Source of the DNA: an uncultured Acidobacteriia bacterium
Lineage (GTDB): Bacteria > Acidobacteriota > Terriglobia > Bryobacterales > Bryobacteraceae
Direction of reading: 5' to 3'
Assembly: GCA_903851195.1 (NCBI GenBank)
Contig: CAINNJ010000046.1
Coordinates: 124,001 to 188,000, forward strand
Length of the DNA stretch: 64,000 bases
In this document: positions 55,629 through 64,000 of the stretch, piece after piece
Layout of the letters: every line of letters begins with the position of its first letter
Numbering within the stretch: the stretch's first letter is position 1
Program-made: the position numbers and the translations under genes
Notes under the pieces: model-generated
Told to the model about the DNA's origin: nothing
What the model saw: only the letters and a program-made list of their open reading frames with translations
Databases searched by the model: none

Positions 55629-56294
55629 ATGTGGACTTACAGCCTGCCTGCAACCGATGAAGCCGCGAGCCTGAGCGACGCCGAACTGATGGCGGAGTTG
55701 CAGACTTCCACGCTGGAGCAACGGTCGGAGTATCTGTTCGCCGAGTTGTTCCGGCGTTATCGGCAGCGGGTTACGGCGTGGTGTTTCCGGATCGCGCGGG
55801 ACCGGGAAACAGCGCATGACCTGTCGCAGGAAGTGTTTCTGAAGGCCTATCGTCACCTGCACTCGTTCCGCGGGGAATCGAGCCTTTCCACGTGGCTGTA
55901 TGCAGTGGCGCGGAATCATTGCCTGACGGCGCTGAAGCGCCAGGGGCAGGAGGATGTCCCGCTGGATCTGGTGCCTCACGCGACGCTGCGGGATTCGTCC
56001 GCGCCCAATCCCGTCATGACCGCCGAGCGGGCTGAACTGAACCGGCAGATGCTGCAGCTGATGACGCGCACGCTGGATCCGCTGGAGGTCCGGGTGATGA
56101 TGCTGCACTACGGCCATGAAGTGCCTCTGGCGGCGATTACGCGCCAACTGGCGCTGGATAATCCGAGCGGGGCGAAGGCCTACATCGTCAATGCGCGGCG
56201 GAAGCTGCAGGCGGTGATCCGGCGGCGGGGCTGGGAGGTCGTGCTGGGCTCGGCTTCGGCGTCGGAACACTGGCGCAAGGCCGCGGCGGCCTGA
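55629..56294 (+). CDS. RNA polymerase ECF sigma factor
   Basis: 221 residues. Region 2: AYRQRV-like RRYRQRVTAWCFRIAR, HDLSQEVFLKAYRHLHSF and STWLYAVARNHCLTALKR. Region 4 is weaker but present (LDPLEVRVMMLHYGHEV, ITRQLALDNPSGAKAYIVNARRKL), with an insertion of Asn-Pro-Ser in the turn of the helix-turn-helix. No anti-sigma gene follows; 211 gene-free bases separate it from the next stop, so control probably comes from the upstream winged-helix protein. Confidence 0.87.
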   Translation: MWTYSLPATDEAASLSDAELMAELQTSTLEQRSEYLFAELFRRYRQRVTAWCFRIARDRETAHDLSQEVFLKAYRHLHSFRGESSLSTWLYAVARNHCLTALKRQGQEDVPLDLVPHATLRDSSAPNPVMTAERAELNRQMLQLMTRTLDPLEVRVMMLHYGHEVPLAAITRQLALDNPSGAKAYIVNARRKLQAVIRRRGWEVVLGSASASEHWRKAAAA

Positions 56295-56505
56295 GACGCG
56301 CGTCAGGGCGCGGCGGGGTGGCCGAGGTATGTCCGGCCTTCCGAGAATTGAATAGCGGCCTCCCGGCGGGCTTCACGCGGGTTGTACACGGCGTGCAGCG
56401 GGGCCGGGAGCCGGGATACCGAGGAGACGGGTTTTGCTCCGGTGGGTGGGCGATTGCGTTCGCGGAGCCAGACGAACCCGAACCTGGCGGATCACTCCCG
56501 GTAGA

Positions 56506-57144
56506 TCAGTCGCGGCGGATGATGCGGAAGGCGAATTCGCGTCCGTAGCCGCGGGTGAAGGCCAGGCTGATCCAGAGGTGAGCGAGAGGCTCGAGGAGGC
56601 GGGCCTGGGTGAGCGGGCCGGCGTCCTGCGCGTCGAAGCCAAGTTCGGCGATCAACTGGTGGACCGTGTGTTTGGCGGCTTCGTCGTCGCCGCAATAGAA
56701 CAAGACGGCGCTCTGGCCGGCGAGGACGGGGTCGGCCATGATCGAGTTGCCGACCGAGTTGAACGCCTTGACCACTTTGGCGCCGGGAGCCCAGCCGGCG
56801 ACCAGTTCGCCACCGGAATTCGTGGTGCCGACTTCGAGGCCGGAGAGGTTCGGAAGCAAAGGGTTGGTAGCGTCGATCAGGATTTTGCCGTCGAGCGAGC
56901 CGGCGGATTCGAGGATCGATTTGGTGGCGGGCCAGGGCGTCGCGAGGAGCAGTACGTCGCTGGCCGCGACGACGTCCGTGATGAGGGCGGCGCTGGCGTG
57001 GGGGCCAGAGTCCGCGACGAGTTTCCGCATTTCGTCCGACGCCGGATTGCGGGAACTGAAGACCACCGTGTGTCCGGCCTGGGCCCAGCGCTTGCCGAGG
57101 ACGCCGCCGACGTTACCCGATCCGAGGATGCCGATGTTCATCAT
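56506..57144 (-). CDS. NADPH-dependent F420 reductase-like oxidoreductase
   Basis: 212 residues. Rossmann motif IGILGSGNVGGVLGKRWAQ with SSRNP for NADP binding, then LIDATNPLLPN and KAFNSVG, as in the Npdp/F420:NADP+ oxidoreductase family. Whether the organism makes F420 cannot be judged here; many relatives use other cofactors. It is the last gene of the five-gene minus-strand operon, 6 bases after the esterase. Confidence 0.87.
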   Translation of the reverse strand: MMNIGILGSGNVGGVLGKRWAQAGHTVVFSSRNPASDEMRKLVADSGPHASAALITDVVAASDVLLLATPWPATKSILESAGSLDGKILIDATNPLLPNLSGLEVGTTNSGGELVAGWAPGAKVVKAFNSVGNSIMADPVLAGQSAVLFYCGDDEAAKHTVHQLIAELGFDAQDAGPLTQARLLEPLAHLWISLAFTRGYGREFAFRIIRRD

Positions 57145-57150
57145 CTGATT

Positions 57151-58287
57151 CTACCGGAAGAGGCGGGGGGCGAAATCGGCCAGGGCGTGACGCCAGACCT
57201 TCCACTCGTGCGCGCCGGGCGTGGGGAACCAGACGGCGTTGATGTTGTGGGCTTTCAGGTCGTCGAGGAGATCGAGGTGTCCGGGGATGCGGGGGTCTTC
57301 GGTGCCGCAACTCAGGTAGAGCAGGCGGAGTTCGCGGTTGATGGCGGCGGGATCGTTATAGAAGCCGGGGACGTGTTTGTCGAGTTTAAATTCAGCGTCG
57401 CTGATGAGGCCGGAGCTGAACTCGCCGACCCACGCGAAGAGTTCCCGATGCCGGAGGCCGGTGGTGAAGGCCTGACCGCCGCCCATGGAGAGTCCCGTGA
57501 TGGCGCGGTTTTCGCGGCCGGGGGCGACGCGGTAGTTCGATTCGATGAGCGGGATGATGTCGGTGAGAAGTTCCTGGCCGGTAAGTTCGAGACCGCGCGG
57601 CGTGCTGCCGTTCAGGATGTTGTTATCGATGTCGCCGTTCGGCATCACGATCAGCATGGGCTGCGCTTTGTGTTCGGCGATGAGGTTGTCCAGGATGACG
57701 CCGGCGCGGCCGGTATCGCTCCAGTTCTCTTCGCTGTCGCCGCTGCCGTGCTTCAGGTAGAGCACAGGGAATTTGCGGTTGGGCTCGGTGTCGTACTGCG
57801 GCGGCGTGTAGACATAGAGGTGCCGCAGGATGTGGAGCGGCGTCGACGTGTATGTCCGGATGCCGAGGGCGCCGTGCGGCACGTTGCGCACCTCATCGAA
57901 TCGGGGCGGATTGCCGGGGATCTCGAAGGCGCTGGCGTCGAGGAAGTGTCCGTTCTTAATGAAGTTGGTGCCGGGGTCGAGGGTGCGCACGCCATCGACG
58001 ACGAAATTGTAGGTGTAGATTTCGGGTTCGACCGGACCGACCGTGATGGACCAGAGGCCGGAGGCGTCTTTCGCCATCGGCTTGGTGCCATTCCACGAGA
58101 GCGCCACGGTATTCGCCTGTGGGGCAAGAAGGCGGAAGGTGACGGTGCGGTCCGGGTGGATTTCCGGGGAGACGGGGCGCGCGGGCGCGGTGGGAGTGCC
58201 CGCGCCCGGTCCACGATAGGTGTTCTTCGGGCGCACCTGTCCCGTGGCCAGCGATGCGGTTAACATCAGGCCGACAAGGAATCTCAT
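57151..58287 (-). CDS. Secreted feruloyl-esterase-like alpha/beta hydrolase with N-terminal E-set domain
   Basis: 378 residues: signal peptide (1-16), an early-set beta domain (about 40-115; VTFRLLAPQANTVALSWNG) and an esterase D/feruloyl-esterase-type alpha/beta hydrolase (about 130-378). Nucleophile in GLSMGGGQA, acid near CGTEDPRIPG and His in PGAHEWKVWR. Such enzymes release ferulic or acetyl esters from plant polysaccharides. It sits in the operon between the ankyrin gene and the reductase. Confidence 0.9.
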   Translation of the reverse strand: MRFLVGLMLTASLATGQVRPKNTYRGPGAGTPTAPARPVSPEIHPDRTVTFRLLAPQANTVALSWNGTKPMAKDASGLWSITVGPVEPEIYTYNFVVDGVRTLDPGTNFIKNGHFLDASAFEIPGNPPRFDEVRNVPHGALGIRTYTSTPLHILRHLYVYTPPQYDTEPNRKFPVLYLKHGSGDSEENWSDTGRAGVILDNLIAEHKAQPMLIVMPNGDIDNNILNGSTPRGLELTGQELLTDIIPLIESNYRVAPGRENRAITGLSMGGGQAFTTGLRHRELFAWVGEFSSGLISDAEFKLDKHVPGFYNDPAAINRELRLLYLSCGTEDPRIPGHLDLLDDLKAHNINAVWFPTPGAHEWKVWRHALADFAPRLFR

Positions 58288-58299
58288 CTGTTCGTTACC

Positions 58300-59649
58300 T
58301 CAGCGCTTGGTTTTGACGTGCGGTTCGGCGCCGGTCGCCTTGATCAGCTTCGTGAGCAGATCGACGGCGTTATCGATGGGCAGAACGTCGGCGATGATGA
58401 TGGGCGTGCGACCGTTGGCGTCCACGGGGTCGAGATCCGCGCCTTTGTCGGCGAGGAACTGGACGACTTTGCAGATTTCCGGCTGGGTGGAGGTCTGCAT
58501 GGAACCGGTGACCGAGGCGTGCATGACAGCCTGTTTGGTGTCCGTCACGGCTTTAATGGCCGGGGGATCGAGTTCGTAAGCGTAGCTGACGGCATCGAGG
58601 TGGCCGCTGTTGGCGGCTGCCATGAGAAGCGTGCTGCCATCCTGGGCGCGGAGTTTGGGGTCGGCTCCGGCATCGACGAGGGCCTTCATGACGGCTGGTT
58701 TATCGGCGCGGGCGGCCAGCATAAGCGGAGTCTGTTCGCCGGAGGGTCCACGGAAGAAGCCACCACCACCGCCACGTCCGCCAGCGGCGGGAGTTTTGTT
58801 GGTTTTGGCGTTGACGTCCGCGCCTTTCGCGATGAGCTGTTTGGTGAGTTCGAGATCGCCCAACTGCGCGGCGATATGGAGCGCCGTGTTGCCGGTGCGG
58901 TCCTTCGAGGTGACAGCCGCGCCTTTGTCGATGAGGACGGCGGCGACTGCAGGCTTCTTCGCGGTGACGGCAACGAGCAGGGCGTTCAGGCCGGCGGGGA
59001 GCGTGTAGTTCACGTCGGCACCCGCGTTCAAGAGAAGGGCGACAGATTTTTCGTCGCCCTTTTCGGCGGCAAAGATGACCGGAGTGAAGCCGCTTTTCGA
59101 GGCGGCGTTCGGGTTGGCGCCGGCTTTCAGAAGGACATCGACCGCTTCGGAATGACCGTTGGCGGCCGCCCACATGAGGGCGTTCTGCCCTTTACGGCTC
59201 TCGACGGCGGCGACTTTCGCGTCCTTATCGATGAGGGATTTCAGGACTTTGGGATTGCCGGAACCGGCGGCGATCATGAGAGCGGTTTCGCCGCTCCAGC
59301 GCGCGGCATTGACGTCCGCGCCGGCGGCCACCAACTGCGAGACGATTGCCGCGTTGCCGTTCGCCGCGGCGAGGGTCAGGGGCGTTTCGCCATACTCGTC
59401 CGCCACGTTGACTTTGGCGCCCGCTTTGAGGAGCGCCGCGACCATGGCGGCGTCGTCTTCGAACGCAGCCCAGGCGAGCGGTGTGGACCCATCGGGCTGG
59501 AGCGCGTTCACATCGGCGTGCGACGCGATCAGAGCCAGAACCGCGGCGCGGTTCTGGTCTTTGATGGCATCGATCAGGCGGAGTTCGGCGGCAAAGCCGG
59601 GAATTGATAAACAAGTCCCGGCGAGCAGGAAGGAGAGCGCTAGACGCAT
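58300..59649 (-). CDS. Exported ankyrin-repeat protein
   Basis: 449 residues: signal peptide (1-20) and about ten ankyrin repeats (G.TPL..AA..G...VV..LL..GADVN pattern), several of them complete between 30 and 345. A Gly/Arg insertion (GGRGGGGGFFRG, about 290-302) interrupts the array. Ankyrin repeats mediate protein contacts; exported ones are often next to DUF1552/DUF1592 genes, as here. Start lies 1 base after the DUF1552 stop. Confidence 0.92.
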   Translation of the reverse strand: MRLALSFLLAGTCLSIPGFAAELRLIDAIKDQNRAAVLALIASHADVNALQPDGSTPLAWAAFEDDAAMVAALLKAGAKVNVADEYGETPLTLAAANGNAAIVSQLVAAGADVNAARWSGETALMIAAGSGNPKVLKSLIDKDAKVAAVESRKGQNALMWAAANGHSEAVDVLLKAGANPNAASKSGFTPVIFAAEKGDEKSVALLLNAGADVNYTLPAGLNALLVAVTAKKPAVAAVLIDKGAAVTSKDRTGNTALHIAAQLGDLELTKQLIAKGADVNAKTNKTPAAGGRGGGGGFFRGPSGEQTPLMLAARADKPAVMKALVDAGADPKLRAQDGSTLLMAAANSGHLDAVSYAYELDPPAIKAVTDTKQAVMHASVTGSMQTSTQPEICKVVQFLADKGADLDPVDANGRTPIIIADVLPIDNAVDLLTKLIKATGAEPHVKTKR

Positions 59650-59650
59650 A

Positions 59651-61006
59651 TTAGACGTCCGAGAGCTGGTCGACTTTGCCGGTGCTGTCGCCGAGCGTTT
59701 CGCCGGGGACGCCCGCTTTGTCGAGCATGGTCAGCAACAGGTTGGTCATCGGCGTTTCCGGCTTGTAACGGACGTGGCGGCCGCCCTTGATGTTGGCCGT
59801 CTTGCCGCCGACGAGGACGAGCGGAAGGTCGTGATGATCGTGCACGTTGCCGTCGCGGATGCTGCTGCCGTAGAGAACCATCGTGTGGTCAAGCAGCGTG
59901 CCATCGCCATCCTGCGTCTCATTGAGGCGCTTGATGAGGTAAGAGAACGACTTGACGTGCAGTTCGTCGATCTTCTGCGTCTTGGCGATCTTCTCGGGAT
60001 CGAGCTGGTGGTGCGTGACGGAGTGGTGGCCGTCCGGAATGTTGATTTCGCGGTAGCTGCGGTTGGAGCCTTCGCGGGCCATCATGAGGGTGATGACGCG
60101 GGTCATATCCGTCTGGAAGGCGATCACCATGAGGTCCGCCATGAGTTTGGCGTGCTCTTCAAAGGTGTCCGGGATGGCGGTGGGGCGTTCCATGACGGGC
60201 AGCTTCATGGTCGCGCTCTGCTGTTCGGCCTTCTGGATACGGCGTTCGATATCGCGGATGGATTCGAGGTATTCGTCGAGCTTGCTCTTGTCGCGATTGC
60301 CGAGGCCGGGGGTGAGGCGGGCTACGTCGGTGCGGACGAAATCGAGGATGCTGCGGTCCTGCGCCATGCGGGCGAGGCGCGCTTTCGGGTCGGTGGTTTC
60401 GCCGTCGCCGAAGAGGCGTTCGAAGACCGCGCGGGGGCTGATTTCGGACGGGTTCGGGGTGGTGGGTCCGCGCCAGGAGATGGTGTTGGTGTAGGCGCAG
60501 CTATAACCGGAATCGCAGCCGCCGGCGAGGTAGTTTTCTTCGAGGCCGATTTCAAGCGAGCCGAACTGGGTCTCGTTGGCCAGAGCCTTGGCGGCGATCT
60601 GGTCGGCGGAGATGCCGGCGTGGATGTCGGCGCCTTCGGTCTTCTTCGGATGCACGCCGGTCAGCCAGGTGGCGCCAGCACGGGCGTGGTCGCCGGCGCC
60701 GTCACCGAGCGCGCGGCCATTGACCTGGGCGAGGTTGCTGAGGACGACCAGCTTGTCGCGGAACGGCTCCAGCGGCTTCATGGTGGGCATGAACTCGAAG
60801 TTGGCGCCCGTGGTGGTGGGCAGCCAGGCCTTCGGGATGATGCCGTTCGGCACGTAGCAGAACGCCATGCGGATGGCGGGTTTGGCCGCCTTGCTGCCGG
60901 TGGCAGCCATGGCGGGGACCATGGAGTCGAGCAACGGCAGGGCCATGGCCGCTCCGATGCCCCGCAGAAACAGTCTGCGGTCAAGCGCTGTCTTCGTGAT
61001 GATCAT
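59651..61006 (-). CDS. DUF1552 protein, Tat-exported
   Basis: 451 residues. Leader with twin Arg DRRLFLRGIGAAMALPLL. The body matches DUF1552: RMAFCYVPNGIIPKAWLP, LSNLAQVNGRALGDGAGDHARAGATWLTG and DGHHSVTHH, a member of the alkaline-phosphatase-like/sulfatase superfamily found in Planctomycetes, Verrucomicrobia and Acidobacteria. Its function is unknown; it always pairs with a DUF1592-type cytochrome. ATG overlaps the upstream stop (ATGA). Confidence 0.92.
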   Translation of the reverse strand: MIITKTALDRRLFLRGIGAAMALPLLDSMVPAMAATGSKAAKPAIRMAFCYVPNGIIPKAWLPTTTGANFEFMPTMKPLEPFRDKLVVLSNLAQVNGRALGDGAGDHARAGATWLTGVHPKKTEGADIHAGISADQIAAKALANETQFGSLEIGLEENYLAGGCDSGYSCAYTNTISWRGPTTPNPSEISPRAVFERLFGDGETTDPKARLARMAQDRSILDFVRTDVARLTPGLGNRDKSKLDEYLESIRDIERRIQKAEQQSATMKLPVMERPTAIPDTFEEHAKLMADLMVIAFQTDMTRVITLMMAREGSNRSYREINIPDGHHSVTHHQLDPEKIAKTQKIDELHVKSFSYLIKRLNETQDGDGTLLDHTMVLYGSSIRDGNVHDHHDLPLVLVGGKTANIKGGRHVRYKPETPMTNLLLTMLDKAGVPGETLGDSTGKVDQLSDV

Positions 61007-63492
61007 GATTTTTTCGTCCTCTTGCTGTCGGCAGCGGCGCCTTTGGCGGGAACCGCGGGGGATGAAGCAGGTGCTGTATTCTGGCTAACGGTCTGCGCGG
61101 AGATGCGCATCTGGAACTGGGGACTGCGAACGATGGCGCCGATGAAGGCGGGGATGGTGGAGTTTTTGGTGGCCGCTTCCCGGATGATGGAGCGCATGGC
61201 GGGGCGGTCATAAGGTTCGACGCCTCGACCAAGCGCGTAGGTGAGCAGCTTTTCGGTAAAGGTGGAGATGAACTCGTCTTTGTGCGCGGTGAGCAGAGCC
61301 TGACGGAGGCCAGCGGCTCCGCTAAAAGAAGATCCGTCGGGCAGGGTGCCGGAGGGATCGATGGCGGCTCCGTCGTCGTCATTGCGCCACTGACCGATGC
61401 CGTCGTAGTTTTCGAGAGCGAAACCGATGGGATCCATCTTCGAGTGGCAGGAGGCGCAGACCGGGTTGGCGCGGTGCATTTCCATGGCCTGGCGCATCGA
61501 CATTTTCCCGTCTTTGCCGTGGGGATCGAGAGCGGGGACGTTCGGCGGGGGCGCGGGAGGCGGCGTGCCGAGCATGTTTTCGAGAACCCACTTGCCGCGC
61601 TGGACGACCGAGGTGCGGTTCGGGTAGGAAGTCACGGTGAGGATGCTGCCCTGAGAGAGCAGGCCGCCGCGTTTGGTGTCGTTGAGTTCAACCCGGCGGA
61701 ACTGCGGTCCGTAGACGCCTTTGATGCCGTAGAACTCGGCGAGCCGCTGGTTCAAATAGGTGTATTTGGCGTCGAGGAATTCGGTGAGCGGGCGGTTGTC
61801 GCGCAGGATGGCGTTGAAGAAGAGTTGCGTTTCTTCCTGGAACGATTTGCGCAGGGTGGCGTCGAATTCCGGGAAGACGTCGGGATCGGGCTTGACCTGA
61901 TCGAGATTACGAAGGAAGAGCCATTGACCGGAGAAGTTACTGACGAAAGCCTTCGACTTGCGGTCATCGAGCATGCGGGCGACCTGCTGATCGACGACTT
62001 TCTGGTCCCTCAGCTTGCCCTGGTCGGCGAGGGTGAGGAGTTCATCGTCGGGAATGCTGGACCAGAGGAAGAAAGACAGGCGCGAGGCGAGTTCGTAGTC
62101 GTTGACGCGGTGGATGGTACCGGCGGGACTGCCGGCCGGGTCGCGCTCGATGCGGAACAGGAAATCCGGGGAAACCAGCATGGCGCGGAGAGCCATTTCG
62201 ATGCCGTTGCTGAAGTCCTTCTCTTTGCGGCCGGAGGTGTAGAAGGCGAGGAGCGGTTTCAGATCGGAATCGGTGAAGGGGCGGCGGTAGGCGCGGCGTC
62301 CCAGAGTGGAAATGATGCGGCGGGCGCAGGGCAGTTCCTCGGCGGCGCTGGCCGGGTTGCAGACGAAGATCTTTTCGCGGCTGGGCGAGTTGCCGGAACC
62401 GGAGATGTCGTACGGTCCGGCGATGGTGAGTTCGGTGAAGTTGGGGCCATTGCCGCCTTCGTTCACGTCGTAAAGCTTGAGACGCGCGCCGTCGAGACGG
62501 AGGTCGAGGTGAGCGACGGGCGGAGGTCCGCCGGGGCCCCCACGGCCGAAGCCGCCACCGCCGCCGCCACGACCGTTGCCGAGGACGGGAAGCACTTCGG
62601 CCACCGCGCTGGAGCGCATGAAGGTGAGGCCGACGTGATGCACGCCTGCTTTGACGTGCGCTTTGAGTTCGATGGTGGGAGAGACGGGGACCGCGGTGTC
62701 GAGCGGGTTGCCCTGCGGGGCGGGAACCTTCACCTTAAAGATGTAGTCGGCGTCGACCGGGAAGCTGTAGTTGAATGACAGGCCGCCGGTGGAATCGAAA
62801 GGCAGTTCGTCGCTGATGCGTTCGTTGCGGCGGGGGCCACGTCCGCCCGGTTTGACGGGGTAGAAGTAGTCGACGGTCGGTTTCACGTCCGTATCGCCGA
62901 CGGCGAGACGGGCGACCATGCGTCCGGCGGTCATGTAGCGCTCGATCAGGACCGGCGAGAGGGAAAGCACGTCGCCGATATTGTCGAAGCCATAGCCGGT
63001 GTCGTCGATCGGGAGGGTATCGCCGGGTTTGATGTCGAGTGCGAGGAGATCGCGCACCGCGTTGGAGTATTCGTTGCGGTTGAGACGGTGGATGGTGGGA
63101 TGACCGGGGTTCGGGTGGGCGGCGGCGGCGCGGTCGAGTTCGGTTTCGAGGTAGGAAGTGAAGGACTTGAGCGCGGCGGGTTCCGGGTGCGGAAGACCCA
63201 TGGGCGGCATCTGTTTGGCTTCCACTTTGCGGAGGACGCGCTCCCAGAGGCCGGCGTCGGCGGAGATATTGCTGAGGTCGAGGCCTTCGAGCGAGAGGCT
63301 GGCCGATTTCAGTTTGTTGTTGTGGCAGCCCTGGCAGTATTGCTTCGTCAGGGCTTGGGCCGCCTGCGGGTTGGCGGGTGCCGGCTGGAACGGAAACGCG
63401 AGAGGCGCGAACGCCAGGATCGCCGCGGCAAGGGGCAGCGGGCGGCGGGCAGGGTTTCGGGTTTCAAACAGTGCGCAAGTCAAACTTTTCAA
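61003..63492 (-). CDS. DUF1587/1592/1588/1585 cytochrome c-like protein
   Basis: About 829 residues from TTG 63492 (TTG 63483 is an alternative with better distance to the AGGAG at 63499-63495). Signal segment, then a cytochrome c-like CQGCH (C53, C56, H57), DUF1587 (HRLNRNEYSNAVRDLL), a beta/CBM-like region with a Gly/Arg run, DUF1595, DUF1592 (SRLSFFLWSSIPDDELL), DUF1588 (SYPNRTSVVQRGKWVLENMLG) with CASCH as a possible second haem site, and DUF1585 (LLTYALGRGVEPYDRP). This is a secreted haem protein of unknown electron-transfer function. A longer frame to 63840 is not family-like. Confidence 0.92.
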   Translation of the reverse strand: MKSLTCALFETRNPARRPLPLAAAILAFAPLAFPFQPAPANPQAAQALTKQYCQGCHNNKLKSASLSLEGLDLSNISADAGLWERVLRKVEAKQMPPMGLPHPEPAALKSFTSYLETELDRAAAAHPNPGHPTIHRLNRNEYSNAVRDLLALDIKPGDTLPIDDTGYGFDNIGDVLSLSPVLIERYMTAGRMVARLAVGDTDVKPTVDYFYPVKPGGRGPRRNERISDELPFDSTGGLSFNYSFPVDADYIFKVKVPAPQGNPLDTAVPVSPTIELKAHVKAGVHHVGLTFMRSSAVAEVLPVLGNGRGGGGGGFGRGGPGGPPPVAHLDLRLDGARLKLYDVNEGGNGPNFTELTIAGPYDISGSGNSPSREKIFVCNPASAAEELPCARRIISTLGRRAYRRPFTDSDLKPLLAFYTSGRKEKDFSNGIEMALRAMLVSPDFLFRIERDPAGSPAGTIHRVNDYELASRLSFFLWSSIPDDELLTLADQGKLRDQKVVDQQVARMLDDRKSKAFVSNFSGQWLFLRNLDQVKPDPDVFPEFDATLRKSFQEETQLFFNAILRDNRPLTEFLDAKYTYLNQRLAEFYGIKGVYGPQFRRVELNDTKRGGLLSQGSILTVTSYPNRTSVVQRGKWVLENMLGTPPPAPPPNVPALDPHGKDGKMSMRQAMEMHRANPVCASCHSKMDPIGFALENYDGIGQWRNDDDGAAIDPSGTLPDGSSFSGAAGLRQALLTAHKDEFISTFTEKLLTYALGRGVEPYDRPAMRSIIREAATKNSTIPAFIGAIVRSPQFQMRISAQTVSQNTAPASSPAVPAKGAAADSKRTKKS

Positions 63493-64000
63493 TACTCCTG
63501 TGGCGAGGCGTGGCCGAGGGATCGCAGACACATTATATGAGATGTCCGGAACAAGTTTTCGCTGCAATGTCGGGAAGGGTTCCGGCAGGGCGGCGGCGGT
63601 CGCGATATGTGATTGCGTTTTCAAGGGGTTAGGTGGGAGGGGCGAAGGAGATTTCGGCCTTTTCCCCACTGGTGAACAGGGCGCGGAATGGGGCGTTTTG
63701 GTTACAGGCCGATCTTTCGTTAGGGGTGGCGTTAGGGTTGGGGTTCGGTGCGTCGTCAGGGAGCAGGGATTGGTGTGAAATTGGCTTTTTGTGGCAAAAA
63801 ATTGGGTTTCGGGGCTGTTTTGGGGGGGTAGAGAAGCCAAGCAGACCCAATTGGGTTTGTTGATTTCATTGGAGTTAGGCCAGAAAAATTGGGTTCGCTT
63901 GTGGAATTCGCGGGTTTTGGGGCGGAACGGGGCCGGGGAAACGGGGCGAGGAGCGGGTTGGGCGGGTGTTTGGGGCCGGGCGGATTGGGGATTCGTCGTC
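63493..64000. other. G-rich non-coding region at the right edge with spaced AATTGGGTT motifs
   Basis: 508 bases without a convincing gene; short open frames here are low complexity. AATTGGGTT occurs at 63800, 63849 and 63897 (spacing 49 and 48 bases), the middle copy inside the palindrome ACCCAATTGGGT (63845-63856). Telomere-like/G-quadruplex-like runs (GTTAGGGTTGGGG near 63731) and a run of seven G are present. It could hold the control region of a gene beyond the edge. Confidence 0.5.
63532..63537 (-). promoter_or_regulatory. -10 element of the DUF1592 operon
   Basis: TATAAT on the minus strand (63537-63532), 39 bases upstream of TTG 63492, giving a leader of about 33 bases that contains AGGAG. 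No clear -35 at 16-18 bases. Confidence 0.6.

Noticed and set aside
63731-63745. Telomere-like TTAGGG run
   Set aside because: Only one or two imperfect copies in a generally G-rich stretch; no array.
63493-63840. N-terminal extension of the DUF1592 protein to the ATG at 63840
   Set aside because: 116 extra residues are Pro/Thr/Ser-rich without a signal peptide at the front; the TATAAT at 63537 and AGGAG at 63499 lie inside and point to a start near 63492.

Overview
The window is a chromosomal segment of a GC-rich, Gram-negative bacterium, most probably an acidobacterium of the Solibacter/Bryobacter type (inference). The signs are a large Oar-like TonB-dependent receptor with a carboxypeptidase-regulatory N-terminus; a DUF1592-type cytochrome c protein paired with DUF1552 and an ankyrin protein; DUF4252 beside an ECF sigma factor; a PEGA-tailed Ser/Thr kinase; several secreted SGNH and TIM-barrel enzymes with Tat-like leaders; and frequent TTG starts. 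I see no rRNA, tRNA, CRISPR array, transposase, integrase or phage gene. The first gene is cut by the left edge.

Layout. 1-2251 (+): aldo/keto reductase (partial) and a ceramidase-like hydrolase. 18140-2248 (-): a long co-directional block: CCA-adding enzyme, TonB-C protein, TPR/aspartyl protease, PIG-L deacetylase, amino-acid permease, malate dehydrogenase, MBL hydrolase, PurB, GAF-ANTAR regulator, YheT hydrolase, PEGA kinase, then ECF sigma / membrane protein / DUF4252 / secreted protein. 18199-30088: short mixed-strand units of mostly secreted enzymes, the 1162-residue Oar-like receptor and an adenosine-specific kinase. 30141-32731 (-): rho and engB. 32913-36593 (+): an Xre/RES toxin-antitoxin pair, then a ten-helix membrane protein with a His-rich exported partner. 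36610-43959 (-): rimP-nusA-infB-DUF503-rbfA and a secreted protein. 44504-51358: glycosyltransferase, cysteine-synthase-like enzyme divergent from a double-AbrB protein, pseudo-receiver, M14 peptidase and nucleoside hydrolase. 51369-55098 (-): uvrA and a sugar isomerase. 55223-56294 (+): a stand-alone winged-helix regulator and an ECF sigma factor. 63492-56506 (-): DUF1592 / DUF1552 / ankyrin / esterase / F420-type reductase, almost without gaps. 63493-64000: G-rich non-coding.

Themes. (1) Three transcription or translation factors carry unusual disordered segments: Rho has a ~270-residue N-terminus with a Gln/Asn/Gly-rich prion-like stretch, IF-2 has ~450 residues of Pro/Ala/Gly-rich spacer, and RimP has a repeat-derived insertion. 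(2) Regulatory DNA is unusually readable: a terminator hairpin in the rimP-nusA leader, paired 11-bp-period direct repeats around the winged-helix gene, and -10-like hexamers exactly 6 nt before the ATG at six genes, which suggests leaderless transcripts. (3) Short 14-18 bp tandem duplications recur inside and at the ends of genes. The most system-like uncharacterised units are the His-rich pair at 34040-36593, the regulator/sigma circuit at 55150-56294 and the five-gene cytochrome operon at 56506-63492.
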